Shown: one piece after another, positions 46,515 through 57,139 of the stretch
Numbering within the stretch: position 1 is the first letter of the stretch
Layout: each line of letters starts with the position of its first letter
Source of the DNA: Cheiracanthium punctorium
Lineage: Eukaryota; Arthropoda; Arachnida; Araneae; Cheiracanthiidae
Assembly (NCBI GenBank): GCA_038373885.1
Contig: JAWZYV010012387.1
Coordinates: 242,587-306,586 of the forward strand
Direction: 5' to 3'
DNA length: 64,000 nt
Notes under the pieces: model-generated
Told to the model about the DNA's origin: nothing
The model's database searches: none
What the model saw: the letters and a program-made list of their open reading frames with translations, nothing else
Program-made: the position numbers and the translations under genes

Positions 46515-46705
46515 TCCCTAACACCCACCGACTTATAACGTAACACCAGCATGCTTTCTTTTATTTACTTTTAAATTGACACTGCATTTCTAACAAACAC
46601 AGACACCGGTCGATAACGTAGAACCAACATGCTTTCTTTTATTTACGTTTATATTGACACTGCATTTCTAACAAACACACACACCGGCTGATAACGTAAA
46701 ACCAG
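46515..46705 (+). repeat. tandem repeat, about 85 bp unit, 2+ copies
   Basis: The unit includes ATAACGTA(G/A)AACCA, CATGCTTTCTTTTATTTAC and ATTGACACTGCATTTCTAAC followed by AAACACACACACCGG-like sequence. Two almost complete copies and a partial third are present. Confidence 0.85.
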
Positions 46706-46879
46706 ATATTTAATTTTTGTAAGTTATTAATGATGTGTGAAACATTCTTGCAATTATTGTTCTGGTGTCATTTATTTTTTGAAAAAAGGAAAATCTGAAG
46801 CCTTTCAGATTTTAAATACGCACCCAAGTGCTATATATTAAAGGGCAATCATAATTTATGTGTCGTCCCTATTTTTCGT

Positions 46880-48360
46880 CCTTATTCCATTAGGTTGGAA
46901 AGTGTATCATTACTCATGAGTGAGCAGTATTTTTCTTCCTTTTTTATAAAACCCATCTTTGGAATCGAAATCTATCTTAAAATCGCCTGTTAAAACTATT
47001 TTACAATCTTCGCCAAGTATATTACATCTATACTTCACCGTTTTAAATATTGTTTCAAATGTGCATCATAATCCATGAGTGTGCTGTGTTTATCTTCTTG
47101 GGTTGATTCCTACCTTAATGCCTCAACTCTCGCCAAGGTGGCGATCATTAAACATATACAGTAACCATGAAGATTTTGTGTACTTATGTGGCAATCGTAA
47201 TTTAGAAATAAAATGGCGATTTGGAACAACCTGTAAGTATAGCATTCCGTTACATTTTTAATTATTTTGGGTTGCCAATTAAATGTAGTTTTAATAATTA
47301 AGTGTCTTCAAATTCCTTAACTAGTGTGTTTATCACTAATTTGTTCACTTTAGTTTTCATGTTGTTGTTTAGGGAGCGTTGAAACTTGTGCATAACTCCT
47401 AGCAGGGGCGTAGCCAAGGGGGGGGGATATCGGGATATATCCCCCCCCCGAAATGTTTGGATTAGTGATGAAATTCCGTCTATTTATACACATATAACTT
47501 CATATCCCCCCCCCGAAATATTTTCCAGGCGCATATCCCCCCCCCCGAAAAATTTTCCTGGCTACGCGCCTGACTCCTAGAGACCCATGATTTCAAAGCT
47601 CGCCAAAGTGCGAGGAATTTTTAGGTTGGCGAAAGTAGGGCCGTTAAAATAGGAATCAACTCTTTCTTGAACCATAAAGCACATCTTTGGAATCCAAATC
47701 TATCTTAAAATCACCTACTGATCCTACTGTTAAAAAATCTTTACCTGGCATATTCGAACTATACGCATATTCCAATTATATCTCGTAGACATTTTAAATA
47801 CTTTTTGGATTGAGCATCATAATCCATGAGTGTATCGTGTTTTCCTTCTCTGGGTGGAATTCTGCCCCGGTGGTTCACGAAATCGTCGGTTGTTAGCTGT
47901 CAACTGGGCAGAACCAGTTGTTTGGTTACCGACTGCACTAACAACTCCGGAGGAAAATGGGAGGTCTTTTAGCCAATCGCATGAACCCCTTGACGCTCCT
48001 CCTTAAAACTCCACCTCAAGGCGGGGCAAAGTTAACGACTGCGAAAAATTAACGACGAGCGGAGAATCCAGCTGTTTGTTCCATAAAACACTTCTTTGGA
48101 ATAGAAATCTATATTAAAATCGCCTACCAAAACTGTTTAACAATTTTCGCCAGGCATAGTCAAATTACACTTCACCTTTATAAATATCATTAGTGTATCA
48201 TAATCTATGATGTGTACCGTATTTGTCTTCACTGTTCTATAAAAAACTTCTTTGGAATTAACATCTATATTTAAATCGCTTACTAAAACTATTTTACAAT
48301 ATTCGCCAGGCATTTTGTAACTATACTCAAAATATATTTATAATAAATTGTCGCATTTTG
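46880..48360 (-). repeat. repeat array with GDFNID-coding units, copies 4-7
   Basis: Units centre at about 46975, 47700, 48110 and 48265, each with a TGGAAT...ATCTAT(A/C)TTAAAATC core. Most are flanked by a CATGAGTGTG phrase on one side and CGCCAGGCAT on the other. The minus strand again reads a GDFNID-like motif. The block at about 47155-47395 and 47573-47650 is related to 29440-29640 and 34885-35030, so the whole arrangement is a diverged duplicate of the one at 29.4-35.8 kb. Confidence 0.65.
47403..47572. mobile_element. hAT MITE, 170 bp, GGCGTAGCCAGG family
   Basis: The left end is CAGGGGCGTAGCCAAGG. The right end read inward is CAGGCGCGTAGCCAGG. The exact 8-bp duplication ACTCCTAG flanks it (47395-47402 and 47573-47580). 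The paralogous sequence near 34958-34966 (ACTTCTAG) shows the empty site. Confidence 0.95.
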
Positions 48361-49164
48361 GCACCCAGTTTAGCAATCATTTATCAAAAATGGCAAACCT
48401 TGTGCGACTCAACATTTTATTAGTGCCTGCCCCCCCCCCCTTCACATTATCTGGCAAACACATTTCAAAAATGACTGGATGCGAAAATTGTACCAAAATC
48501 GTGTCTACACAAAAAGCAAGGTTGAAATTAATAGTACTCTGGTGCTAAAAACACTTGATAACTAAATACATGTTTAGTGCCGGATATTCGATCGGGCAAC
48601 CAAAGGAGCTTCGGATATCCGACAAAATCAGTATCTGTTACATCCCTAAAGTTTAAGACAGAATATAAAACTTACCACTGAAAATTGGAAAGTAAACACC
48701 CAAAATTAGGGTATTTAACCCTGATTTTGGGTGTTTACTCGAGGTAGAAGTAAATACCTAACCTACTTGGCATTTACCCAAACCACATCTCTAGTGAGAA
48801 ATTCTCACCCATTTTTTTCCGTAATGAAAAATCTGTGGGACAAGCTTCTGAGGGGAATAGATTAGACAAACAAGAATCAGATACACAATGAAAGACTAAG
48901 GAGCAAGATTAATTTATGAAAACAATACAATCACATTTTTCCTTATAAATATGCAGAACAATTACTGATTTTATACTATTCTTTAACACTTTTTAAAAAA
49001 TTACAGAAGTGCATATTCATTACTGAAAGAGTAAACTGTAACTTATCAGATTTTTTGTATTAGATAAAATAAACAATTAATGCAAGAAATTGAACTGTTA
49101 ATTGAAAAACAAGGAAATAAATTCATTAGTTTTAAAGTACAAATAAATTTTGTAAAAAGTATAA

Positions 49165-49565
49165 ATGCAGATACTGCTGCTTTCAAATGCACAGCAGAAT
49201 TATACGAGCACTCATTAGGTATTTAAAAAAATAGAATAAACATACAATATATTTACAAACTTGATTTGATGAGTTATCATGCACAGACTTAGCATGGGGT
49301 GATCATGATTTATATCTTTGTCCGGCACTTTCCTATAGAAAGGAATAACCCTCTCTTGTAGCTTGTTAACTTGTGCAGATGTTCAGTTTAGCCACAACAT
49401 CTATATTTCAGTAAACTTTCAGCATCTGATCCTATTTTACAAGCCAAAAAAGTACAAATACAGATACTGCTGCTTTCAAATGCACAGCAGAATTGTATGA
49501 GCACTCATTAGGCATTTAAAAAATAGAACAAACAAAATTAATTACAAATCAAATTTGATGCATAA
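49165..49565 (+). repeat. two diverged direct copies of about 115 bp
   Basis: A block with GCAGATACTGCTGCTTTCAA, GCACAGCAGAATT and GAGCACTCATTAGG occurs at about 49165-49270 and 49450-49565. No function is evident. Confidence 0.75.
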
Positions 49566-50881
49566 CCAAGTACATTAAGTTAGAACTATGTAACATATTT
49601 TTCAATAAAACCTTTGGAAATGTGTGTTTATAAATGAAATAAATAAACCATTTAATACATAATTAGAAAACGAAGATAATTGCTATAGCATTTGAGGGAT
49701 AATGTTTATTTATTGCTTTAATGAATAATTAAAAGAATCTTATACTGTATTTGTGAAATAGATAAATATTCATACAATCTTTAAAACATTATAAATGTTC
49801 ACACTTACAAAGATGAAACTGAAAAAAAACAAACAATAATGTTAATAAATTAAAAGCTAAAAGCATTATAAGAATGCTGATATACTCAAAAATATATTAA
49901 GTAAACTAGGGTCAGAATCAATTAATGAAGGCACGGATTTACTGTACATGCACATTTATTTGTGATCAACTATTCATTATCACGTTGAAAAACACCAAAA
50001 ATACAACACTAGTATAGGACTAATACATGCCGACATAACGGATGTACGATGTTTATTTACATTCTCAGATCGTTAGGCTTAGGCGATTTCAACTATTATC
50101 GACGAATTAATTATATTTATAGTCATTCAATTTACTTGATATTCATACAAGAGATAAAACTCACTGCACTGTAGTTGAAAAATGGAGTGAAATGTCTTAT
50201 TTTTGTCTAATATTAAAGATATGAAGCAATTTATAAAACCCTATGGGAAATTAACATGGGAACACAATGTTTTGATGCCCAAAACCCGGCTGTGACGTCA
50301 CCACTTCGACAGCGTATAAGTATAGTAACCCATTCTTTTGATGTTTCATTTCGTTTCGCATATCTTGAAACGTTGAGCGGGAGGGCAGTTACATCTGATG
50401 AAATACGTATGAACTACGCTTAAGTTTTTCCGGTCGTTGTTGTAGAGCTTTCTCGAGAAGGTTAATAGGTATGGACTAGTGAGATTTCTCTGTTAGGAGC
50501 AATAATAATTGTAATAACATTTTCTTCTGCAGTGAAATCTTGTTGGTTAAAGAAACAGTAAGTGGATTTTACAGTTTTTAAACAGTCTGGAAAATATTAC
50601 ATGTAAATTTTTACTTTCACTGTTTTTAATGTACATTCGTTGTCCACCGGTGACTTTTGCAACTAATTTAAAGATTAGGCGACTTTTTGAACCAAAAAAC
50701 GTCAATTTCGTGCTATTTTCAAGATTTGGTTACTTGTACCTTACTCCAGGCAACTAATTTGAAAATCTGGTGTTGGTTTTTGTCAACTCCCCTTTTTTTT
50801 AAAGTTGCTATTGAGCTTTCAGCAAACATTCTAATCTGTTTTTTTAATCGTGCTATAAAAATAAATGTATTATGTGTTCTG

Positions 50882-50884
<3 letters not shown>

Positions 50885-50921
<37 letters not shown>

Positions 50922-50955
50922 CAGAATATATTTTATATTATATATATATATATGC
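50885..50955. repeat. TA microsatellite
   Basis: A TA run at 50885-50920 and a second short one near 50938-50953. The overlapping reading frames are not genes. Confidence 0.95.
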
Positions 50956-51228
50956 TAAACTTACGTAAAATGGAATCCCAAGTAAAACATTAAGTAGTAG
51001 CACGTAATAACAAAAAAGTACTGAAAAACTGAAAACATGAAATAAAAATTGATAAACCAGAGGCAAGAAATATTGTAAAAAACAGAGCTGTCAAAGCTGA
51101 AGAGTAGTGGGAAGACAAGCCAAGTGAGATCACGGGGGCTTAAGCCTAACTTTTCGATCCAAAGCAATGAAGTGGAGATGGAGTAGAAAATTGAAATCGA
51201 GTACTCCATCATCAAGTACCACCGTACT

Positions 51229-51437
<209 letters not shown>

Positions 51438-51844
51438 AACGCATGGAGTTTTTAAATTTATCATTTTATTCAATCCTTCTTAAATGAAGATAAATTAAGC
51501 ATGTTTATTTCTTAACTACAAAATCATTCAAAAATGATTTGATCCTTACTATTTTGGGAACTAAAATTGAGAAAATGGCTACTAAACTGGTGACTTTTTT
51601 TAAAGTCGGTTGGGTTATTAATGATACTTATTTTAGCGTATAAAAGTACTTTCCTCCATAAAATTTAAATCATGTAGTATACAACAGGTATAGAAACAGA
51701 AAATTTCTTTTCATAATAGCTAACATATAAAAAATAATTTGATCTAAACAAAATGTACAATAAAGCAAAATGTTACCCTAAAGTTATGTGTGTTACCATA
51801 GTACAATTTTATTTATTATTACTTCCTGTAAGATTTTGATTAGG

Positions 51845-51845
<1 letters not shown>

Positions 51846-51883
<38 letters not shown>
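51846..51883. repeat. CA/TA microsatellite
   Basis: A pure CA run at 51846-51877 followed by a short TA run. Confidence 0.95.
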
Positions 51884-51884
<1 letters not shown>

Positions 51885-52639
51885 CAATAATAAAGTATTA
51901 TAACTCATTTATAAAATCTCTAACATTGAAATTAAACCGTTTATAAATGATTTTATGTTGGCTCTGAAATGTGTTACCGCCTCTCTCATAAAAAAAATCT
52001 TTTGCGAGTGCAAATTTTTAAGAAAATTGTAGTTTATAAAAACTGCACACAATTTACTTATGATAGTGTTATAATTTTAGTTATTTGTTATAATTTAATG
52101 GGGGAGGATATTGTTAAGTTTTTATTTAAAAGGGGAGCCAATGATCATTATAATGGTTAGTACAAATTTTGCGCTGTGCATATGAGAGAAATATTAAATC
52201 TTACCTGAAATGTATCCACATAAGGATACCGCTAAATCCTGAAATTTAGTTTACTCAAATAATAACTCTTTTTTTTCAGACATGTCTTTATTTATTTGTA
52301 TATTATATTCATTGCACATACAGTTTATCAACACATCCTAAATATGTCATTCAATAATAATTAATACTTCATGATCAATTATTTCAGAGAATTATACTAA
52401 AATATCGGGTACCCTTGAATTTTGAATATTAACAAATTTATTTCAAAAAGTATTTTTACTTATGAAAGTATTTGTCTAGAAAATTCTTCAAACGATTAAA
52501 TCCCTTTCGTACTATAATCATTTAAACATTACTTATACCAACACAATCCACTAAAAAAATTATTTCAAAAACACTAAAATACTTTTTATATACATAATAG
52601 GGTAAAAATAAATTTATCATACCATGTTGGGGCAGATGT

Positions 52640-53200
52640 AGTAATACCTCTCGAGTTCACAATTTCTCCCGCATCAGTTTTACAAATTTTCGAAGTTCAT
52701 AATTCTCAAGTTTCACTAATTTCGCGATACATTGTCACTCAGTCCACAATATTACGGTGTCTCAAAAAGTCTGTGATATTTTATATACTATCGCCAAGTC
52801 CACGAAATTGCGATAATTTAGCGTTCCTCTCATAGTTCATAGTTCACGATATTGCGATGGCCTAGCGTTCTTCCAGCGTTCTTCTGATAGTTCATTTCTC
52901 TAACTTTGATTTCGTCTACAGTTGGTGCACCACAAAATTCTTCATCAGCTGGAACAGTTCGATCTTATAAGAAATGATTTTTGTAATCAACGAAATTCTT
53001 AGACGAAAGAATTTTCAAAATCTTCATCAGCAGGAATAGGCGATATTTCCTAAACGAGGGAATAGATGTATCTGCGGAACAGTTGATCTCAGACGAAATG
53101 ATGATTATCAACGAAACTCTTATAACTTAGATGAAAGAATTTTCAAACTGTTCATCAGCAGGGATTTCCGAGGAGAAGGCATTAATTTCTTCAAACAGCG
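52640..53200. repeat. degenerate short-period repeats
   Basis: Phrases such as GAAAGAATTTTCAAA, TTCATCAGCAGG, ACGATATTGCGAT and TAGCGTTCTTC recur at irregular spacing. No clear unit length is seen, so it is probably an old satellite. No gene. Confidence 0.5.
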
Positions 53201-53369
53201 ACGAAAACATCCAGCCGAAGGCATCGGTCGATTTCAGGAGAGTGAGACAGAGGTCTCAAACCCTTCAATCTTCCGAGAGGCCTGGCTTGCTTTTCTGAAA
53301 TTTCAAATGCAACTCAAAAACCGTTACCGAAGTTCTGTAGCTTGACTTACGCCAATTTGGCTAATTCTT

Positions 53370-53735
53370 ATGTTTTTGGCACAAAGTCACAGTATCCACT
53401 GCATATTTTCAATTGTAGCCAATAGAGATAAAAATTCACATGGGGGTTCCCTTTTCCTTGTAAACCTGAAAATTATGAGTTTTTTGACTGTGTCTGGCGA
53501 AAAGATTATCCCTGCGAAACCGTCTGTGTCTGGCGAAAAGATTATCCCTGCGAAACCGTCTGTGTCTGGCGAAAAGATTATCCTTGCATCTCAGTTACGT
53601 TGTTTACAGAAATATGATATCACCCAGTGTGGTCTGAAGATCCCTTCTCTGAAAATTCGATGTCTGTGCGGTCCCGGTGAAAGAACTCTGGGAACTTGGG
53701 GGGAAAAAATGTGTTTCATACTTGAAGAATCTTAA
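53370..53735 (+). CDS. unrecognised 121-codon ORF containing a 12-residue repeat
   Basis: The frame contains a 36-bp tandem repeat (about 53491-53592, nearly three copies) that encodes VSGEKIIPAKPS repeatedly. It is followed by a Cys-containing tail (KYDITQCGLKIP, RCLCGPGERT). It has no domain I know. Because 36 is a multiple of 3, the repeat keeps any open frame, so the ORF may be accidental. It lies inside element C. Confidence 0.2.
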   Translation: MFLAQSHSIHCIFSIVANRDKNSHGGSLFLVNLKIMSFLTVSGEKIIPAKPSVSGEKIIPAKPSVSGEKIILASQLRCLQKYDITQCGLKIPSLKIRCLCGPGERTLGTWGEKMCFILEES

Positions 53736-54867
53736 AAACTTCGCATATACTTGTACTTTTTCCAGAGCATGATTGAAAAATGTTATGCCTTCGCATAACA
53801 GATAGGCTCACATAATTTGCAAACAATTGACCAACGGATTTTGCTGTTTTTTATCTTTCATTTATATTGTTTTTTTGTCTTTCAAAATGTTACCCTTAAG
53901 GAATGTTTTTTTTGCGGGGTGGGGGTGTGGGTTAATGAATAACCCCCCTACTCGGCATCCGCCACTGGCTCGTATTTTAATTATGGCAGCATTACTGTAA
54001 ATAGGCACTAATCCGGTACCGTGCCATTATATTGCAGTCACTATTAAGATACCAGGCCAGTGCCTTTTTTTATAATAATAGCCGGCACCCGGCCGTTTCA
54101 TTTTGGGCATTATAAATTTAATGGTCCAGTGCCTTTATTTTGAGTGATGGCCAGCACATGCAGTAGTGCCAGCAGAGTGCCGTTGCCTTCCCGGGCTTCT
54201 GGCAAGGCACTTCTTGGGCGACCACTTTTGGTACGATTCAGTTACTTTTTGCAGTGCCGTGCCGGTGCTGAACGTAAAGGCAGAACGGCACTGGTAAGGC
54301 ACTCTGCCAGCCGGTGTGTGTTTGCCGGGATATTTCTAGAAGAAAGTGTTAAATAATCCTTTAAGTCCAAACAAGCTGAAATCGAAACTAGACTTCCCCT
54401 CTAGACTAGTTTCCTTCCCCAAAAGAATCAATTTTAGACTATAAAAGATTCATTTATGTTGCAAATTGATATGCAGGTAAAAGAAAAGTGCCTTTTTTTT
54501 TGGTTCCACACCAAAAATTTTTCTGGATCCGCCTCTGGCGGGAGTACGCAAAATGCACGATGAGTACGCGAGTACGCATCACTAGACAATAGTACGCAAT
54601 GCGTACTCAGCGTACTTTTCTGGCAACGCTGCTTACATAAGTTTTGTGTGCTTGACTTGAAATCTGCTTATAAATTCTCGTCAGTGGAACAACATAAGGT
54701 GGGATGCCCTCTGTGGGTGTCTTTCTAAGGGGTCCTAACCCGTAGGGACTGCTTTTAAATACGGGACAAAACTTCAAAAGATGAGGGACAGTCCAGGGTT
54801 GCCAGAAATTTTTGTACATGAATCGTACTCCCGCATGTAAGCCGAACGTAGAACGTGGATCTACTAT

Positions 54868-55075
54868 ATGGTGACCAGATTTTTGAACAGTTTTGCTGTC
54901 AGAATCGGTGACACGTCCCCGATTCTGACAACAAAACTGAGGACTTTATAATTAATGCAATAATTAACAGTAATTTAATTAAAAAACAATGCAATAATTA
55001 AAAATTGTCCCCAATTCCTCTTTTACATTTTGGGGACAATTTGAAAAACGCCCTGAAAATGGGGACGTTTCGTCA
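54868..55075. mobile_element. fragment of a TTAA-type GGGGAC MITE
   Basis: The right end read inward, GCTGACGAAACGTCCCC, sits against TTAA (55078-55081). GGTGACCAGATTTT on the left resembles the left end of the element at 41817-42617. No TTAA is seen on the left, so it may be truncated. Confidence 0.45.
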
Positions 55076-55082
55076 GCTTAAT

Positions 55083-55470
55083 CGGGGCCATCACTAAGCA
55101 ATGGGCCTGCTTATGAGTTGCCATCGCTAAAAATGAGTTTATCATTGAGGCCTGTTTTCCCCAGTCACAGTATTCTATTTTATTATTCTAAGTATTATAA
55201 ATGTTATATTATTTTATTATTTTAAAACAATTTTTTTATAATTTTGTCGTACTAAAGAACTTTAGATGTAGGTAATCGTTTTGTGAATCTTGCGCCATTT
55301 TCTTTCATGAAAATTTATCCTAAAATTCAAACATTTTGCTCTGAATGTAAAGGTAAGTGAACGCTTATAATGTATTTAGAAATTCTAAAAATATGTATGT
55401 AAATCATGTTTAGTGAATAATTACTCATGTGTTATTTATAAAAAAATTATTTTAATCAGAAATCGTATTA
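55083..55470 (+). repeat. repeat R copy 2, uninterrupted promoter and first-exon-like segment
   Basis: Inverted relative to copy 1 and about 98% identical by eye over the aligned pieces. In plus orientation: GCAATGGGCC..., TTTTCCCCAGTCACAG, AAGAACTTTAGATGTAGG, GCGCCATTTTCTTTC, then ATG at 55307 and a G|GTAAGT donor after 55352 (46 nt, phase 1). Copy 1 differs in this exon by one base (Gln to Arg). Similarity ends near 55470. Confidence 0.8.
55307..55352 (+). CDS. candidate short first exon of an unknown gene
   Basis: ATG at 55307 is preceded by a GCGCCATTTTC start-site-like block. The exon encodes MKIYPKIQTFCSECK plus one base, ending at a consensus donor. The Cys-x-x-Cys could begin a zinc-binding fold. 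No following exon was found in the window. It is supported only by signals and by its conservation in copy 1. Confidence 0.3.
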
Positions 55471-55479
55471 CTTCAGTAG

Positions 55480-56300
55480 TTTTTATTCTTGTAATTAAGC
55501 ATGACGTTCTGATACTATTTAGACAATTTAATTTTGCCAGTTGAAAATGTTATTTATCAGTTATATATGCCTTGATTATGTGATTAAGACTTACATCTGG
55601 TACAGTGCAGAAATACAGTAAATTATAAATTATTGATTTTTGCCCGTTTATACAGAAACTTCAAATGTAGTTAATATTTTGTACAAGCGTTCATTATGCT
55701 TGCTCAATTCCTAAGTTCGATTGAGAAAGTGACAAAAGAATAATATATACTACATGAAATGTCTTTATTAAAGAATAATTATTTTAGGTATCGCGCTATA
55801 GAGCGTATTTTATCAATTTTCTCCAATATACAGGATATCCCGAAAACACTGAAATGCGCTTTAATACATCATTTGTTAAAGATTAATCTTGAATTGTTTA
55901 AAATAATGTAGGAAATACGAATGCGTTCATGAAATATTCATTATAAAAATGTCTTTCTCATTTGTGTATTTAGTTATTTTAAAGTATATTAAATATCCAC
56001 TTGTGAAACTAAAATAAGCAATCGTGAATCATGAGAGTAAACGCTACTTTGTTTTTCCTCCAAATTATATGCATCTATTTTCTTTATGTAAATATGTATC
56101 ATAGCAAACAAATTAATCATGAGTTCGTACTTGAATTAGTAACACAATTACTACTTAAAACTACATTAAATAACGTTTGAAAGCACTGGGAAGCTTAAGA
56201 AATGCCTGATGTATACGTGAAGACTCGAGCATCCGTATGCCTCTTTGGATGGCTCATCAAAATACACGCGCAGGCCCGTTACTAATTGCGAAGGCCGCGG
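55480..56300. other. possible intron or intergenic DNA, nothing recognised
   Basis: AT-rich sequence with no second exon, TIR pair or RNA gene that I could support. Confidence 0.5.
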
Positions 56301-56707
56301 CTTAATCTACTAGCCTGTGTTTGTACACTTACTTTTGGTGTTACCAAAAGCAGGGCGTTGACAGCCAATCAAATCGCTCTATTCCTCGTGCGCAGAACTA
56401 TGCGTTGCAAGGTTACAGTGTGTCTGCGGCTGGGTAGGGAAGATTCGGTAGCTCATCTTTGGCGGGGAATCGGACCTATACCTGTGTGGTTCGGTTCCCT
56501 AGTAGACGGATGTTTTTTTCCCCAGTCGCTCGCATTAAATTTCATAATATTATTTCTGTTTTGAATCCAAAATGCCGATTTTGCTTATATCATCTATACA
56601 TTTAGGAAAGTTGCGATGGAAATGATGAATTATGTTGACACAGTTGTTATAAAACAAAGGTCACCAAAATAGTTACCCCAGTAGCACAGCAGTTTTGACC
56701 TGGAAAT

Positions 56708-56874
56708 CAGGGCCGGCCCAAGGGGGGTGCGAATCTAGGCGATCGCCTAAGGCCCCGAGCTTATAGAGGCCCCGCTCCTGGACCATTTTATTGCTATCTC
56801 ATAAGACATGATAGAGAAGAGGCCCCGCTCTTGCGCTTCGCCTGGGGCCCCGCACGCCACTTGGGCCGTCTCTG
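56708..56874. mobile_element. hAT-like MITE, GGCCGGCCCAAG ends
   Basis: The left end is CAGGGCCGGCCCAAGG. The right end read inward is CAGAGACGGCCCAAGTGG. Inside are GGCCCCG-rich repeats. The flanking 8 bp match poorly, so the duplication is worn or absent. Confidence 0.65.
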
Positions 56875-57139
56875 TGGAGAGGTTAGATGCAACTCCGTAG
56901 AAGGAGTAGTGTTTTACTAGCCTTTGTTTGCTCATTATCCATTATTGGTTCAGAGCCAATGAAATCGCTCCATCCCTGGAGGGCAAAAGAACGGGAGGAG
57001 AAACGCCAGGAGGGAAAGTCACGCCAGGGATGTTGGCGAGAACTAAAGCAGGCGCTATTCCGTAACTCACGGACGCTTATTTATTTATTTATTTTTCAAG
57101 AAGCAGGTTTGACTAGACTGTACGTTTAACAAATATTTG

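Larger units (their letters stand above)
45403..50317. mobile_element. long-TIR element, arms about 370 bp
   Basis: Both ends start ATACGCTGTCGAAGTG read inward (the right arm shows a 2-3 base difference just after). Similarity continues to about 45775 and 49955, including GTGACGTCA, GGGCATCAAAACATTGTG and TAGTTGAAATCG blocks. The arms look like a promoter-containing foldback or Mutator-type TIR. No convincing target duplication was found. The inside has no transposase. A TAAGCCTAACGATCT phrase from the arm also occurs near 17425 in element A. Confidence 0.75.
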
